NCBI RefSeq assembly: GCF_005047355.1
Contig: NZ_SUMC01000012.1
Location: 62,001-126,000 of the forward strand
Reading direction: 5' to 3'
DNA from: Actinacidiphila oryziradicis
Lineage (GTDB): Bacteria > Actinomycetota > Actinomycetes > Streptomycetales > Streptomycetaceae
DNA length: 64,000 nt
How positions within the stretch are numbered: the stretch's first letter is position 1; each line of letters opens with the position of its first letter. Position numbers and translations under genes: made by a program. Under the pieces are notes generated by a model, which was not told the DNA's origin, ran no database searches, and was given only the letters and a program-made list of their open reading frames with translations. Positions 46,905-54,691 of the stretch are shown here, one piece after another.

Positions 46905-47606
46905 TCAGCCCACCAATCCGGTCATCACCGACACGGGCACCACCAGGAAACCAGCAGTCAGCGCCACGGCCAGCACATTCGCCACAGTCTTCAGCGCCCG
47001 GTCCCGCCGTCCGTTGTTCGCCCCCAGTGTCTGCGCCGCACTCCAGAAGCCGTGCCGGATATGCATACCCAACGCCAGCATCGCCACGATGTAGAACACA
47101 TCCACATACCAGACCCGGAAATCAGCCACGATGTTCTCGTACGGGTGACCCGCCTGCCCCCGTGGATTCACCGTCAACGTCGTGAGATCGAGAATGTGCC
47201 AGACGATGAACAGCCCGAGGATCACCCCGCCCCACCGCATCGTCCGCGTCGCGTAACTCGCCCGGGCCCTGCCATGCACATACTTCGACGGCCGCGCCGC
47301 CAGATCCCGGCGGCTCAACTGGAACGCCGCCACGCCATGCAGGACCACAGCGGCCACCAGCACCGTCCGCTGCAGCCACAGATACCAGGTCTCGTGGAGC
47401 ACCGGCTCGCCAATGGTCCGCAGCCAGGCCGCGTAGGAGTTGAACTCCGCCGCACCGAAGAAGATCTTGAGATTTCCGAACATGTGCACAACCAGGAACA
47501 ACAGCATGATCACGCCAGTGCCGGCCATGACCGCCTTCTTGCCCACGGTCGAACCCCACAGCGTCCGCACGGCGGACGGCCGAACCGTCCGAGTCGCCAA
47601 AGCCAT
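46905..47606 (-). CDS. sdhC: Succinate dehydrogenase cytochrome b subunit (type B)
   Basis: A 233-residue membrane anchor with five predicted helices and candidate heme-ligand His residues ([47 protein letters not shown]). One long anchor replaces separate SdhC and SdhD, defining a type B di-heme enzyme exchanging electrons with menaquinone. The frame extends upstream, but ATG 47606 starts the family sequence and is preceded 7 nt upstream by TAGCGT. Divergent from the LysR regulator. Confidence 0.92.
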   Translation of the reverse strand: MALATRTVRPSAVRTLWGSTVGKKAVMAGTGVIMLLFLVVHMFGNLKIFFGAAEFNSYAAWLRTIGEPVLHETWYLWLQRTVLVAAVVLHGVAAFQLSRRDLAARPSKYVHGRARASYATRTMRWGGVILGLFIVWHILDLTTLTVNPRGQAGHPYENIVADFRVWYVDVFYIVAMLALGMHIRHGFWSAAQTLGANNGRRDRALKTVANVLAVALTAGFLVVPVSVMTGLVG

Positions 47607-47613
47607 GAAGCCG

Positions 47614-47619
47614 ACGCTA
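47614..47619 (-). promoter_or_regulatory. -10 hexamer TAGCGT for sdhC (leaderless start)
   Basis: On the minus strand TAGCGT ends 7 nt before ATG 47606, so the whole sdhCAB message would be leaderless. Confidence 0.5.
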
Positions 47620-47665
47620 GGCCGACCACCCACAACAGGTCCAAGACATGGAACACCTGGTCTCG

Positions 47666-47680
47666 ATAGGCGGAACCTAT
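47666..47680. promoter_or_regulatory. Candidate LysR-type operator ATAGG-N5-CCTAT
   Basis: A perfect dyad containing T-N11-A, the LysR-family half-site rule, in the sdhC-lysR divergent region. It sits about 47 bp upstream of the proposed sdhC -10, a normal place for activation by the adjacent LysR protein. Confidence 0.5.
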
Positions 47681-47729
47681 GAAAACACGTTGTGGGCAAT
47701 CGTCCCGCAGGGCCGAGCGGAGCGAGATA

Positions 47730-47784
47730 GGGGCACCTCCTGGGGCACCTCCCGGCCGAAGGCTGGGGAGGTAGCTGGGGGAGG
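47730..47784 (-). repeat. Dispersed palindromic repeat, copy D
   Basis: GGGGCACCTCCTGGGGCACC followed by TCCCGGCCGAAGGCTGGGGA and a second GGGGGAGG. It lies between the LysR operator candidate and lysR, in the same orientation as copies B and F. Confidence 0.85.
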
Positions 47785-47841
47785 GTGGGCACGACGCCAC
47801 CCACCGGCCCGCACCTGAACCCCGCAGTCCGGGCGAAGCCC

Positions 47842-47847
47842 TAAGGT
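47842..47847 (+). promoter_or_regulatory. -10 hexamer TAAGGT for lysR (leaderless start)
   Basis: TAAGGT ends 7 nt before GTG 47855. This decides that start over the in-frame GTG 47846, which overlaps the hexamer. Confidence 0.5.
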
Positions 47848-47854
47848 GCGGGAC

Positions 47855-48787
47855 GTGCAGCTACAACAGCTCGTCTACTTCCTCGCCGTCGCCGACACCC
47901 GCCACTTCACCCGCGCCGCCGAACGCACCCACGTCGCCCAGCCCTCCCTCTCCCAACAAATCCGCGCCCTGGAACGCGAACTCGGCGCCGAACTCTTCAG
48001 CCGCGCACGGGGCCACATCGCACTGACGGACGCAGGGGAGACGCTGCTACCCCTCGCACGCCGCATCATCGCCGACACCGAGACAGCCACACAGGAAGTG
48101 CAGGAACTCCTCCAGCTACGCCGCGGCCGGGTCCGCCTCGGCGCCACCCCCAGCCTCTGCACCGGACTCCTCCCCGAGGTACTCCGCGACTACCACCGCC
48201 AATACCCCGGCATCCAGCTCATCATCGAAGAAGGCGGCTCCCGCGACCTCGTCCGCGAACTCGCCACCGGCAGCCTCGACCTCGCCCTGATCGTCCTCCC
48301 CCTGCAGAGCCACGACCCGGCACTCGCCGCCACCCCACTGCTCCACGAGGACCTGGTGGCCGTCAGCGCCGCCGACGCCCCGCCCCTCGCAGGCACCGCC
48401 CAGATCCAGGTGGAAGATCTCCGGGACCGCCCACTGGTCATGTTCCGCCGCGGCTACGACCTCCGCGAACTCACCGTCAACGCGTGCCGCGCCGCTGGTT
48501 TCGAACCGACCTTCTCCGTAGAAGGCGGCGAAATGGACGCCGTCCTCGGCTTCGTCGAAGCCGGACTCGGACCAGCCGTCCTTCCCGGCATGGTCGCCGA
48601 GCGCCGCCCCGGCGTCCGGGCCACCCCCTTCGCCCCACCCGGAATGCAACGCACCATCGCCCTCGCCCACCGCAAGGACGCCGAACCACCCCGAGCCGCC
48701 CGCGAACTGCGCCGCGTCCTCATGGAGTACATCGGGCAGGCCACCGAGACCGGCAGCCTGCCCCCAGGGACCAGACCCGCCACCTAG
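47855..48787 (+). CDS. LysR-family transcriptional regulator
   Basis: A 310-residue LTTR. The helix-turn-helix lies in RHFTRAAERTHVAQPSLSQQ with IRALERELGAELFSR after it. The effector domain starts at GRVRLGATPSLCTGLLPEVL and contains IQLIIEEGGSRDLVRELATG and EGGEMDAVLGFVEAGLGPAV, a CbbR/CysB-like fold. Divergent from sdhCAB, which it probably controls through the dyad at 47666. The effector is unknown but may be a C4 acid. Its stop codon TAG is part of the CTAG at which the MITE-like element begins. Confidence 0.92.
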   Translation: MQLQQLVYFLAVADTRHFTRAAERTHVAQPSLSQQIRALERELGAELFSRARGHIALTDAGETLLPLARRIIADTETATQEVQELLQLRRGRVRLGATPSLCTGLLPEVLRDYHRQYPGIQLIIEEGGSRDLVRELATGSLDLALIVLPLQSHDPALAATPLLHEDLVAVSAADAPPLAGTAQIQVEDLRDRPLVMFRRGYDLRELTVNACRAAGFEPTFSVEGGEMDAVLGFVEAGLGPAVLPGMVAERRPGVRATPFAPPGMQRTIALAHRKDAEPPRAARELRRVLMEYIGQATETGSLPPGTRPAT

Positions 48788-48981
48788 GGCCTGTCCGGCG
48801 GATCTCCGCGGCGTCGCGTGCCCTGGTACCAGCGCTCGCGGCGTTGTCGTCAGTCAACGACGCTCCCCGTCGCTTCCTCCCCCAACCTTCGGCCGGGAGG
48901 TGCCCCCACCTCCGCCCCCTCCATGCGAATCGCAGGCACCAGACCCCGCTCCTTCTCCCACGGAGATCCGCCGGACAGGCC
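48788..48981. mobile_element. 194-bp MITE-like element with 21/22-bp perfect terminal inverted repeats
   Basis: Ends: GGGCCTGTCCGGCGGATCTC plus CG (48787-48808) is the exact reverse complement of 48961-48982. Flanking 4-mers are CTAG (left) and CTGG (right), resembling a degenerate IS5-type CTAR target duplication. The interior codes for no protein and contains repeat copy E. No transposase is in the window. This fills most of the lysR to 5'-nucleotidase gap. Confidence 0.65.
48876..48908 (+). repeat. Dispersed palindromic repeat, copy E (inside the MITE-like element)
   Basis: CCTCCCCCAACCTTCGGCCG followed by GGAGGTGCCCCCA. It differs from copy C3 at one base (AACC for AGCC). Confidence 0.85.
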
Positions 48982-49002
48982 CTGGCGCCTGGAGAGCCCT
49001 CT

Positions 49003-50814
49003 TCAGAACACCGGCGTACCGTCCCGCGTCAGCTTCCAGTCCACCGAAGCGAACGCCGTCGGGTCGATCGTCCCGTTCGCCTTCACCCACGCGATGATCG
49101 TGTTCCGGATCTCGTCCGAACTCGACCACACCGACGTAGCAGCCGCCACATGCGGGTAATTGCTGCCACCATTCGCCCGGTAGTTGTTCACCGCCAGAAC
49201 GAACTGCGCACTGTCGTCCAGCGCCGCCCCGCCGTACGTCAGATTCTTGATCCGCGAACCCTCCGGCTGCGCGATGTCGATCTCATAACTCACCCCGCTG
49301 ACCATGTCATACGTGTAGTCCCACCTGCTGTTCGCGTTCGTCAGCTTCGCCACGTCGATCACCGCGTCGGCCGGTGTCTGCACGTAGTACGCCGCCGTGA
49401 ACTCCAGATAGTCCCTGACCTGAGCGCCCGTCAGCAAACGTGCGTCCAACGTGTTCTCGTAGATGTACAGCCCCGCAACATCCCGCAGCGTCACATCCCC
49501 CGCCGGAATCGCCCCCGTGCGCGAGAAGCACGACGCCTCGGACAACACCGGCAACGACGCATACGCCGTACCCGCCAGCCCGGCCTTCACCGTATCCGTC
49601 TGCACACGATTGACCAGGTCGATGATCGGTGTGTCCTTGTACGTCGACTCCGTCGACGACATCGCCACCTTCGATGTCCCGATAACCTGGTTGACATATG
49701 CAACGACCGCGTCGTGCTCCGCCTTCACCAACTTCACGACCTCCGGGTCCTCGGCCGCCGAATTGGCGTTCAGGACATCCGCCGTCACCGACGTGACCTC
49801 CCAGCGGCCCTTCTTCAGCTCCAGCGCGAAATCGAAGACGCTCAGCCGCATCCCCCACATATACGGCTCCGACAGCACCACCGTCCTGCCCGTCTCGGTG
49901 TTCGTCACCGTCCGCGACGGCACCTCCTTGTGGGTGTGCCCCACCAGGATCGCGTCGATCCCCGGCACCTGCGCGGCCACGTCCGACGACGCGTTCTCCG
50001 GATACGGCAGCGCGTCACCGTACGAGGTGCCCCCGTCCAGCCCCGAGTGATCGGTGAGGATCACCACATCGCAGCCCAGCGACCGCAGCTTCGGCACAAA
50101 GATCTTCGCCTGATCGACCAGACCCGGGAAAGTCATCTGGCCCTGGACATTCGACTTGTCCCAGATCGCGATACCCGGATTCGTCAGCCCAAGAATCCCG
50201 ACCTTGATGTCCGGACCGTGCGGCACCTTGATCCGCTTCACCGTGTACGGAGGAAACGCCGGCTTCAGCGTCTTCGCGTCCAGCGCATTGGCACCCAGCA
50301 GCGGGAAATTGATCTGCTGCTGGAACTTACGCAGCGTCGGAATTCCGTAATTGAACTCGTGATTCCCCAGCGCCGCCGCGTCATACCCCATGTGGTTCAT
50401 CGCCAGCGCCATCGGGTGCTTCGGCCCGCGCTTACCGTCCGTACCCGTGATCGGATCCACCCGGGCGTAGTAGTACGACAACTGAGTGCCCTGGATGATG
50501 TCACCCGCGTCGATCAGCAACGTCCGGTGACAGCCCTTCTCCTTCCGCACCTGATTCACCAGCGTCGAGATCTTCGCCAGACCGACGTCGTTCTGCGCGG
50601 TGTCCGTGTACTCCGCGTTCGTGAAGTAGTCCCAGTTGAAGACATGCCCGTGCAGATCCGTCGTCCCCAGCACCGAGAACGAATACGTCTTAGGCGCCGG
50701 CACCGGCTTCTCCTTGCCGTGCGCCTCGGCCGGCGCCGCCGCGGCGCCGGCGAGCGCCACCCCGGCGCCCGTCGCGGCCGAACGATTGAGGAAGGTCCTG
50801 CGGTCGAGCGCCAT
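49003..50814 (-). CDS. Secreted 5'-nucleotidase / bifunctional metallophosphatase
   Basis: A 603-residue Tat-exported enzyme. The twin-arginine signal is LDRRTFLNRSAATGAGVALA with cleavage after APAEAHG. The calcineurin-like metallophosphatase domain carries GTTDLHGHVFNWDYF, LIDAGDIIQGTQLS, ALGNHEFNYGI, DVVILTDHSGLD and ILVGHTHKEVPS. The C-terminal nucleotide-binding domain includes DVTLRDVAGLYIYENTL and FVLAVNNYRANGGSNYP. It should hydrolyse extracellular nucleotides or cyclic diesters for phosphate and nucleoside uptake. ATG 50814 is chosen for the Tat signal and the GGGAGC ribosome site; the longer frame is not a signal peptide. Confidence 0.92.
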   Translation of the reverse strand: MALDRRTFLNRSAATGAGVALAGAAAAPAEAHGKEKPVPAPKTYSFSVLGTTDLHGHVFNWDYFTNAEYTDTAQNDVGLAKISTLVNQVRKEKGCHRTLLIDAGDIIQGTQLSYYYARVDPITGTDGKRGPKHPMALAMNHMGYDAAALGNHEFNYGIPTLRKFQQQINFPLLGANALDAKTLKPAFPPYTVKRIKVPHGPDIKVGILGLTNPGIAIWDKSNVQGQMTFPGLVDQAKIFVPKLRSLGCDVVILTDHSGLDGGTSYGDALPYPENASSDVAAQVPGIDAILVGHTHKEVPSRTVTNTETGRTVVLSEPYMWGMRLSVFDFALELKKGRWEVTSVTADVLNANSAAEDPEVVKLVKAEHDAVVAYVNQVIGTSKVAMSSTESTYKDTPIIDLVNRVQTDTVKAGLAGTAYASLPVLSEASCFSRTGAIPAGDVTLRDVAGLYIYENTLDARLLTGAQVRDYLEFTAAYYVQTPADAVIDVAKLTNANSRWDYTYDMVSGVSYEIDIAQPEGSRIKNLTYGGAALDDSAQFVLAVNNYRANGGSNYPHVAAATSVWSSSDEIRNTIIAWVKANGTIDPTAFASVDWKLTRDGTPVF

Positions 50815-50938
50815 GGCTCTGCTCCCGAGATCTCGTCGATGGTGTGGCGCGTTGGGTAACGCGCGTAGATTCTTACGCGCGCACGCCAACTCGCAACAGT
50901 CCCCGCAGGTTTCTATCAGGTAATGCCACAGTGGACCC

Positions 50939-51673
50939 ATGACCACAGACCCCAACGAACCACCCGAAGCCACCGCCGCCCATGACACCGCGAAGCCCTA
51001 CGGAACCCCCACCGCACCCCGCATCACCATCCGCGGCGAAGCCGTCCTCGACGCCCAACCCGAACTCGCCGGCATCACCATCACCATCACCGCCCGAGGC
51101 ACCGACCGCCGCACCACCCTCGACGACCTAACCCACCGCAACGCCCAGGCCCTCGACCTCGTCAAGACCTACGGCGACGCCCTCGACACCCTCGAAACCG
51201 GCACCCTCCTCATCACCCCCCAACTCCGCGAAAGAGGCCGCGGTGAACGCGTCCGCGCCTACACCGGCCTCGTCCGCATCAGCGCCACCCTCACCGACTT
51301 CACCGCCCTCGGCGAACTCATCACCCGCCTCGCCGAGCTCGACCTCACCCGCGTCGACGGACCCTCCTGGTCCCTGCGCCCCGGCTCACCCGCCTATCGC
51401 ACAGCCCGCGGGCAAGCCGTACACTCCGCCGTCCAGCGCGCCCGCGAATACGCCGACGCCCTCGGCTCCCGCCTCGTCGCCCTCACCGAACTCACCGACG
51501 AAGGCATCGCCGGACCCACCCCATACCGCGAACGGTCCAAAATGCGCACCACCGCCTATAGCGCCGCCGGGGCCGAAGAACCACCCGAACCCCTCGATCT
51601 CGAACCCGAACGGCAGACCATTCACGCTTCCGTCACAGCGCACTTCACCATCACGCCCCCCGATCTCAGCTAA
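50939..51673 (+). CDS. SIMPL-domain (DUF541) protein
   Basis: A 244-residue SIMPL-fold protein. The domain opens ITIRGEAVLDAQPELAGITI, with RRTTLDDLTHRNAQALDLVK, the central VRISATLTDFTALGELITRL and the C-terminal AVQRAREYADALGSRLVALT typical of DUF541. No signal peptide is obvious, unlike many periplasmic SIMPL proteins. Function unknown; family members are linked to oxidative or envelope stress. ATG 50939 is divergent from the 5'-nucleotidase and upstream of pyk by 130 bp. Confidence 0.85.
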   Translation: MTTDPNEPPEATAAHDTAKPYGTPTAPRITIRGEAVLDAQPELAGITITITARGTDRRTTLDDLTHRNAQALDLVKTYGDALDTLETGTLLITPQLRERGRGERVRAYTGLVRISATLTDFTALGELITRLAELDLTRVDGPSWSLRPGSPAYRTARGQAVHSAVQRAREYADALGSRLVALTELTDEGIAGPTPYRERSKMRTTAYSAAGAEEPPEPLDLEPERQTIHASVTAHFTITPPDLS

Positions 51674-51791
51674 TGCGCCTAATGTGCTCATCAGAGCGCC
51701 CCGGCGCACACTTCAGCACTTGTCAACAACCGTTAATCCAAAGGACGTTGGACAGTCGCCTACATCCAGATACCTACCCGCCAGTAAGTCG

Positions 51792-51797
51792 TAGGGT
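51792..51797 (+). promoter_or_regulatory. -10 hexamer TAGGGT for pyk (leaderless start)
   Basis: TAGGGT ends 6 nt before ATG 51804. Confidence 0.5.
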
Positions 51798-51803
51798 CGA
51801 TCC

Positions 51804-53249
51804 ATGCGCCGAGCGAAAATCGTCTGTACCCTGGGCCCCGCAACCGACTCGTACGACCAGATCAAGGCACTGGTCGAAGCCGGAATGGATGTAGCCCGTC
51901 TGAATATGAGCCACGGCTCCCACATCGACCACGAGGATCGCTACCGACGCGTCCGCAAAGCCTCCGACGAAACCGGCCGTAGCGTCGGCATCCTCGCCGA
52001 CCTACAAGGCCCGAAGATCCGACTCGCCCGCTTCGCCGAAGGCCCCGTAGTCCTTGAACGCGGCGACGAATTCACCATCTCCGTCGACGACGTCCCCGGC
52101 GACCGCCACTGCTGCGGCACCACCTACAAAGGACTCGCCGCCGACGTCAGCAAAGGCGAACGCATCCTCGTCGACGACGGACGCGTCACCCTCGAAGTGA
52201 CCGACGTCGAAGGACCCCTCGTCCACACCATGGTCATCGAAGGCGGCATCATCTCCGACAACAAGGGACTCAACCTCCCTGGTGTCGCCGTCTCCGTCCC
52301 CGCCCTGTCCAAAAAGGACATCGACGACCTCCGGTGGGCGCTGCGCATCGGCGCCGACGTCATCGCCCTCTCCTTCGTCCGCAGCGGCCGCGACGCCGAA
52401 GACGTGCACAAGATCATGCGCGAGGAAGGACGCCGCGTCCCCATCATCGCCAAGATCGAAAAACCCCAGGCCGTCGACAACCTCGAAGACATCGTCAACG
52501 CCTTCGACGGCATCATGGTCGCCCGCGGCGACCTCGGCGTCGAGATGCCCCTCGAAGCCGTCCCCATGGTCCAGAAACGGGCCGTCAAGCTGGCCAGGCG
52601 CAATGCCAAGCCCGCCATCGTCGCCACCCAAATGCTCGAATCCATGATCGACGCCTCCCGGCCCACCCGCGCTGAAGCGTCCGACGTCGCCAACGCCGTC
52701 ATGGACGGCGCCGACGCCGTCATGCTCTCCGGCGAGACCAGCGTCGGCAAATATCCCGTCGAAACCGTCAAGGTCATGGGCCGCATCGTCGAAGCCGCCG
52801 AGGAAGACATGCTCGCCACCGGGCTGCCGCCCCTCACCGAGAGCAACAAACCCCGCACCCAAAGCGGCGCCGTCGCCCGCGCCGCCGCCGAAATGGGCGA
52901 CTTCCTCAACGCCAAACTCCTTGTCGCCTTCACCCAGAGCGGCGACACCGCCCGACGCCTCACCCGCTACCGCTCACCCATCCCCGTTCTCGCCTTCACC
53001 CCCGAGGCCGCCACCCGCTCCCAGCTCAGCCTCACCTGGGGCGTCGAGACCTTCCTCGGCCCGACCGTCCAGACCACCGACGAAATGGTCGCCCAGGTCG
53101 ACGAGCAGCTCCTCAGCATCGGCCGCTGCCGGCAGGGCGACGTCGTCGTGATCACGGCAGGCTCCCCGCCCGGCGTCTCCGGCTCCACGAACATGGTCCG
53201 CGTCCACCATGTAGGCGAGGACGACTCCCCGAAGGCTGCCTCCTCCTAG
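51804..53249 (+). CDS. pyk: Pyruvate kinase
   Basis: A 481-residue glycolytic enzyme transferring phosphate from PEP to ADP. Domain A blocks: AKIVCTLGPATDSYDQI, VARLNMSHGSHIDH, ILADLQGPKIRLARF, IIAKIEKPQAVDN with the catalytic Lys, VARGDLGVEMPLE and ATQMLESMIDASRPTRAE. The lid B domain (residues 72-165) and C-terminal allosteric domain (AKLLVAFTQSGDTARRLTRY) are intact. The start is fixed by the family N-terminus and a leaderless -10. Its stop overlaps a convergent gene by 4 bp. Streptomyces usually encode two pyruvate kinases; this is the paralogue beside the ANTAR regulator. Confidence 0.96.
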   Translation: MRRAKIVCTLGPATDSYDQIKALVEAGMDVARLNMSHGSHIDHEDRYRRVRKASDETGRSVGILADLQGPKIRLARFAEGPVVLERGDEFTISVDDVPGDRHCCGTTYKGLAADVSKGERILVDDGRVTLEVTDVEGPLVHTMVIEGGIISDNKGLNLPGVAVSVPALSKKDIDDLRWALRIGADVIALSFVRSGRDAEDVHKIMREEGRRVPIIAKIEKPQAVDNLEDIVNAFDGIMVARGDLGVEMPLEAVPMVQKRAVKLARRNAKPAIVATQMLESMIDASRPTRAEASDVANAVMDGADAVMLSGETSVGKYPVETVKVMGRIVEAAEEDMLATGLPPLTESNKPRTQSGAVARAAAEMGDFLNAKLLVAFTQSGDTARRLTRYRSPIPVLAFTPEAATRSQLSLTWGVETFLGPTVQTTDEMVAQVDEQLLSIGRCRQGDVVVITAGSPPGVSGSTNMVRVHHVGEDDSPKAASS

Positions 53250-53722
53250 CTCACCCTGCTTGCGATCAACCGGGCCGCCTCCGGCGCCCCCACCCGCGTC
53301 GTGTCGACCACCTCGCCCTCCCGGCCCAGCCAAGCCCTGGCGCCCTCGTAGGCCGCGAGGTGGTCCAGACGCCACTGCCGGGCACCCCCCGACTCCAGCG
53401 AGTCGTCAGCCTCGATGCGCCGCACCATGACCTCCCGGTCCGCATGCAGCACGAAATGGCGCACCGGTATCCCGGCCCGCCCCAGCCCGTCGCGGATCTC
53501 CGCCCAGTACCCCTCCACCAGCACCGACTGGACGACCACCAGCGTCCCGCCGAGGTAATCCAGCACCTGGGCCGCCGTCTCCACGACCAGGCTCCGCCAG
53601 GGCGGCCAGTCCTGGAAATTCTTCACCGGCACGCTGTCCAGCACATGCCGCAGCATGTACCCCACCTGCTCCGCATCGAAGAGCCTCGCCAGCCGAGTTT
53701 GGAGGGGGCTCTGCTGTGTCAC
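53246..53722 (-). CDS. TmrB-like AAA/kinase protein lacking its N-terminal P-loop
   Basis: A 158-residue frame homologous to the TmrB-like nucleotide kinase family from the segment FDAEQVGYMLRHVLDSVP onward (FQDWPPWRSLVVETAAQVLD, TLVVVQSVLVEGYWAEIRDG, VRHFVLHADREVMVRRIEAD). Family members begin with a P-loop of the form GxFGxGKT about 20-25 residues upstream. Here the N-terminus reads TQQSPLQTRLARL and no P-loop is found in any frame upstream. It is therefore probably a 5'-truncated, inactive remnant, cut near the tRNA gene. GTG 53722 is only a possible start. Confidence 0.65.
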   Translation of the reverse strand: MTQQSPLQTRLARLFDAEQVGYMLRHVLDSVPVKNFQDWPPWRSLVVETAAQVLDYLGGTLVVVQSVLVEGYWAEIRDGLGRAGIPVRHFVLHADREVMVRRIEADDSLESGGARQWRLDHLAAYEGARAWLGREGEVVDTTRVGAPEAARLIASRVS

Positions 53723-53797
53723 GGCCGATCGCGGCGATTTTCACCCCAAGCGGCGAAGATCGCAAAGAAGCAACGCACCTTGCAATCGAAGGGAAAG

Positions 53798-53870
53798 TGC
53801 CCCGGGTGGGATTCGAACCCACGCTGTCGGTGGTTTGAGCACCGTGCCTCTCCCGCTGGGCTACCGGGGC
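53798..53870 (-). tRNA. tRNA with Leu(CAA) anticodon but class I (short variable loop) structure
   Basis: Minus strand, 73 nt. Acceptor GCCCCGG/CCGGGGC, discriminator A73, D-arm GCC/GGC around CAGCGGGAGA, anticodon stem CGGTG/CACCG, loop CTCAAAC giving anticodon CAA (codon UUG). The variable loop is only 5 nt (ACAGC); T-arm GTGGG/CCCAC with TTCGAAT. CCA is not encoded. Standard bacterial tRNA-Leu are class II with a long variable arm, so the isotype call rests on the anticodon and A73 only. Confidence 0.85.
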
Positions 53871-53969
53871 TTCCTTCAAAACGAAGGTTAGCGGAGGACC
53901 GCCGTGTTCCAACCATACCGGAGATAGGTAGGCTCATGGTGCAGCACCTGCCCTGGAACGAGGAGACCC

Positions 53970-54599
53970 GTGAGCGCCCCCGATGAGCACGCTGAGACCA
54001 GCGAGCAGTCGCACGTACCCCCGCAGACGACGCGTGTCGTCATCGCCGAGGACGAGGCACTGATCCGGCTCGACCTCAAAGAGATGCTCGAGGAAGAGGG
54101 CTACGCAGTAGTCGGTGAGGCCGGCGACGGCGAGACCGCCGTCAAGCTCGCCGAGGAGCACCGCCCTGACCTCGTGATCCTGGACGTGAAGATGCCCATC
54201 CTGGACGGCATCTCCGCCGCCGAGCGGATCGCCAAGGAACGCCTGGCCCCCGTCCTGATGCTGACCGCGTTCTCCCAGCGGGAGCTCGTGGAGCGGGCGC
54301 GGGACGCCGGGGCGATGGCCTACCTGGTGAAACCGTTCAGCAAGAGCGATCTCGTGCCGGCGATCGAGATGGCCGTGAGCCGTTTTACGGAGCTGAAGCA
54401 GCTGGAGCTGGAGATCGCGGATCTCAGCCAGCGCCTGGAGACCCGGAAGCTGGTGGACCGGGCGAAGAGCGTGCTGCAGACGAAGTACGGCCTGACGGAG
54501 CCCGCGGCGTTCCGGTGGATCCAGAAGACGTCGATGGACCGCCGGATGACGATGCAGGCGGTGGCGCAGGCCGTGATCGAAGAGGTCCCGGAGAAGTAG
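53970..54599 (+). CDS. pdtaR: ANTAR-domain response regulator (PdtaR-like)
   Basis: A 209-residue two-component regulator. The receiver domain carries VVIAEDEALIRLDLKEMLEE (acidic pocket), the phospho-acceptor Asp in LVILDVKMPILDG, LMLTAFSQ (Thr) and YLVKPFSKSDL (Lys). The C-terminal ANTAR RNA-binding domain reads LVDRAKSVLQTKYGLTEPAA and FRWIQKTSMDRRMTMQAVA. ANTAR proteins act as antiterminators by binding paired hexaloop hairpins. GTG 53970 has GAGGAG 4-5 nt upstream. A 16-codon open frame, ATG 53936, overlaps its start and may be a leader peptide. Confidence 0.93.
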   Translation: MSAPDEHAETSEQSHVPPQTTRVVIAEDEALIRLDLKEMLEEEGYAVVGEAGDGETAVKLAEEHRPDLVILDVKMPILDGISAAERIAKERLAPVLMLTAFSQRELVERARDAGAMAYLVKPFSKSDLVPAIEMAVSRFTELKQLELEIADLSQRLETRKLVDRAKSVLQTKYGLTEPAAFRWIQKTSMDRRMTMQAVAQAVIEEVPEK

Positions 54600-54616
54600 C
54601 CGGAAGCAGCGATGCA

Positions 54617-54654
54617 CGAGGGGCCCGCACCGGCGATTCGGTGCGGGCCCCTCG
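54617..54654. terminator. Bidirectional 16-bp perfect terminator between pdtaR and livF
   Basis: CGAGGGGCCCGCACCG (54617-54632) pairs fully with 54639-54654 around a 6-nt loop. It separates two convergent units and can serve both. Confidence 0.85.
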
Positions 54655-54691
54655 TATGTGCGTACCGGCGGAGGGTCGAGAGGGGCGGGGA

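Noticed and set aside
53936..53986. 16-codon frame overlapping the pdtaR start as a leader peptide
   Set aside because: No ribosome site and a TAGGCT -10 only 1 nt upstream of the ATG; kept as a note, not called as a gene.
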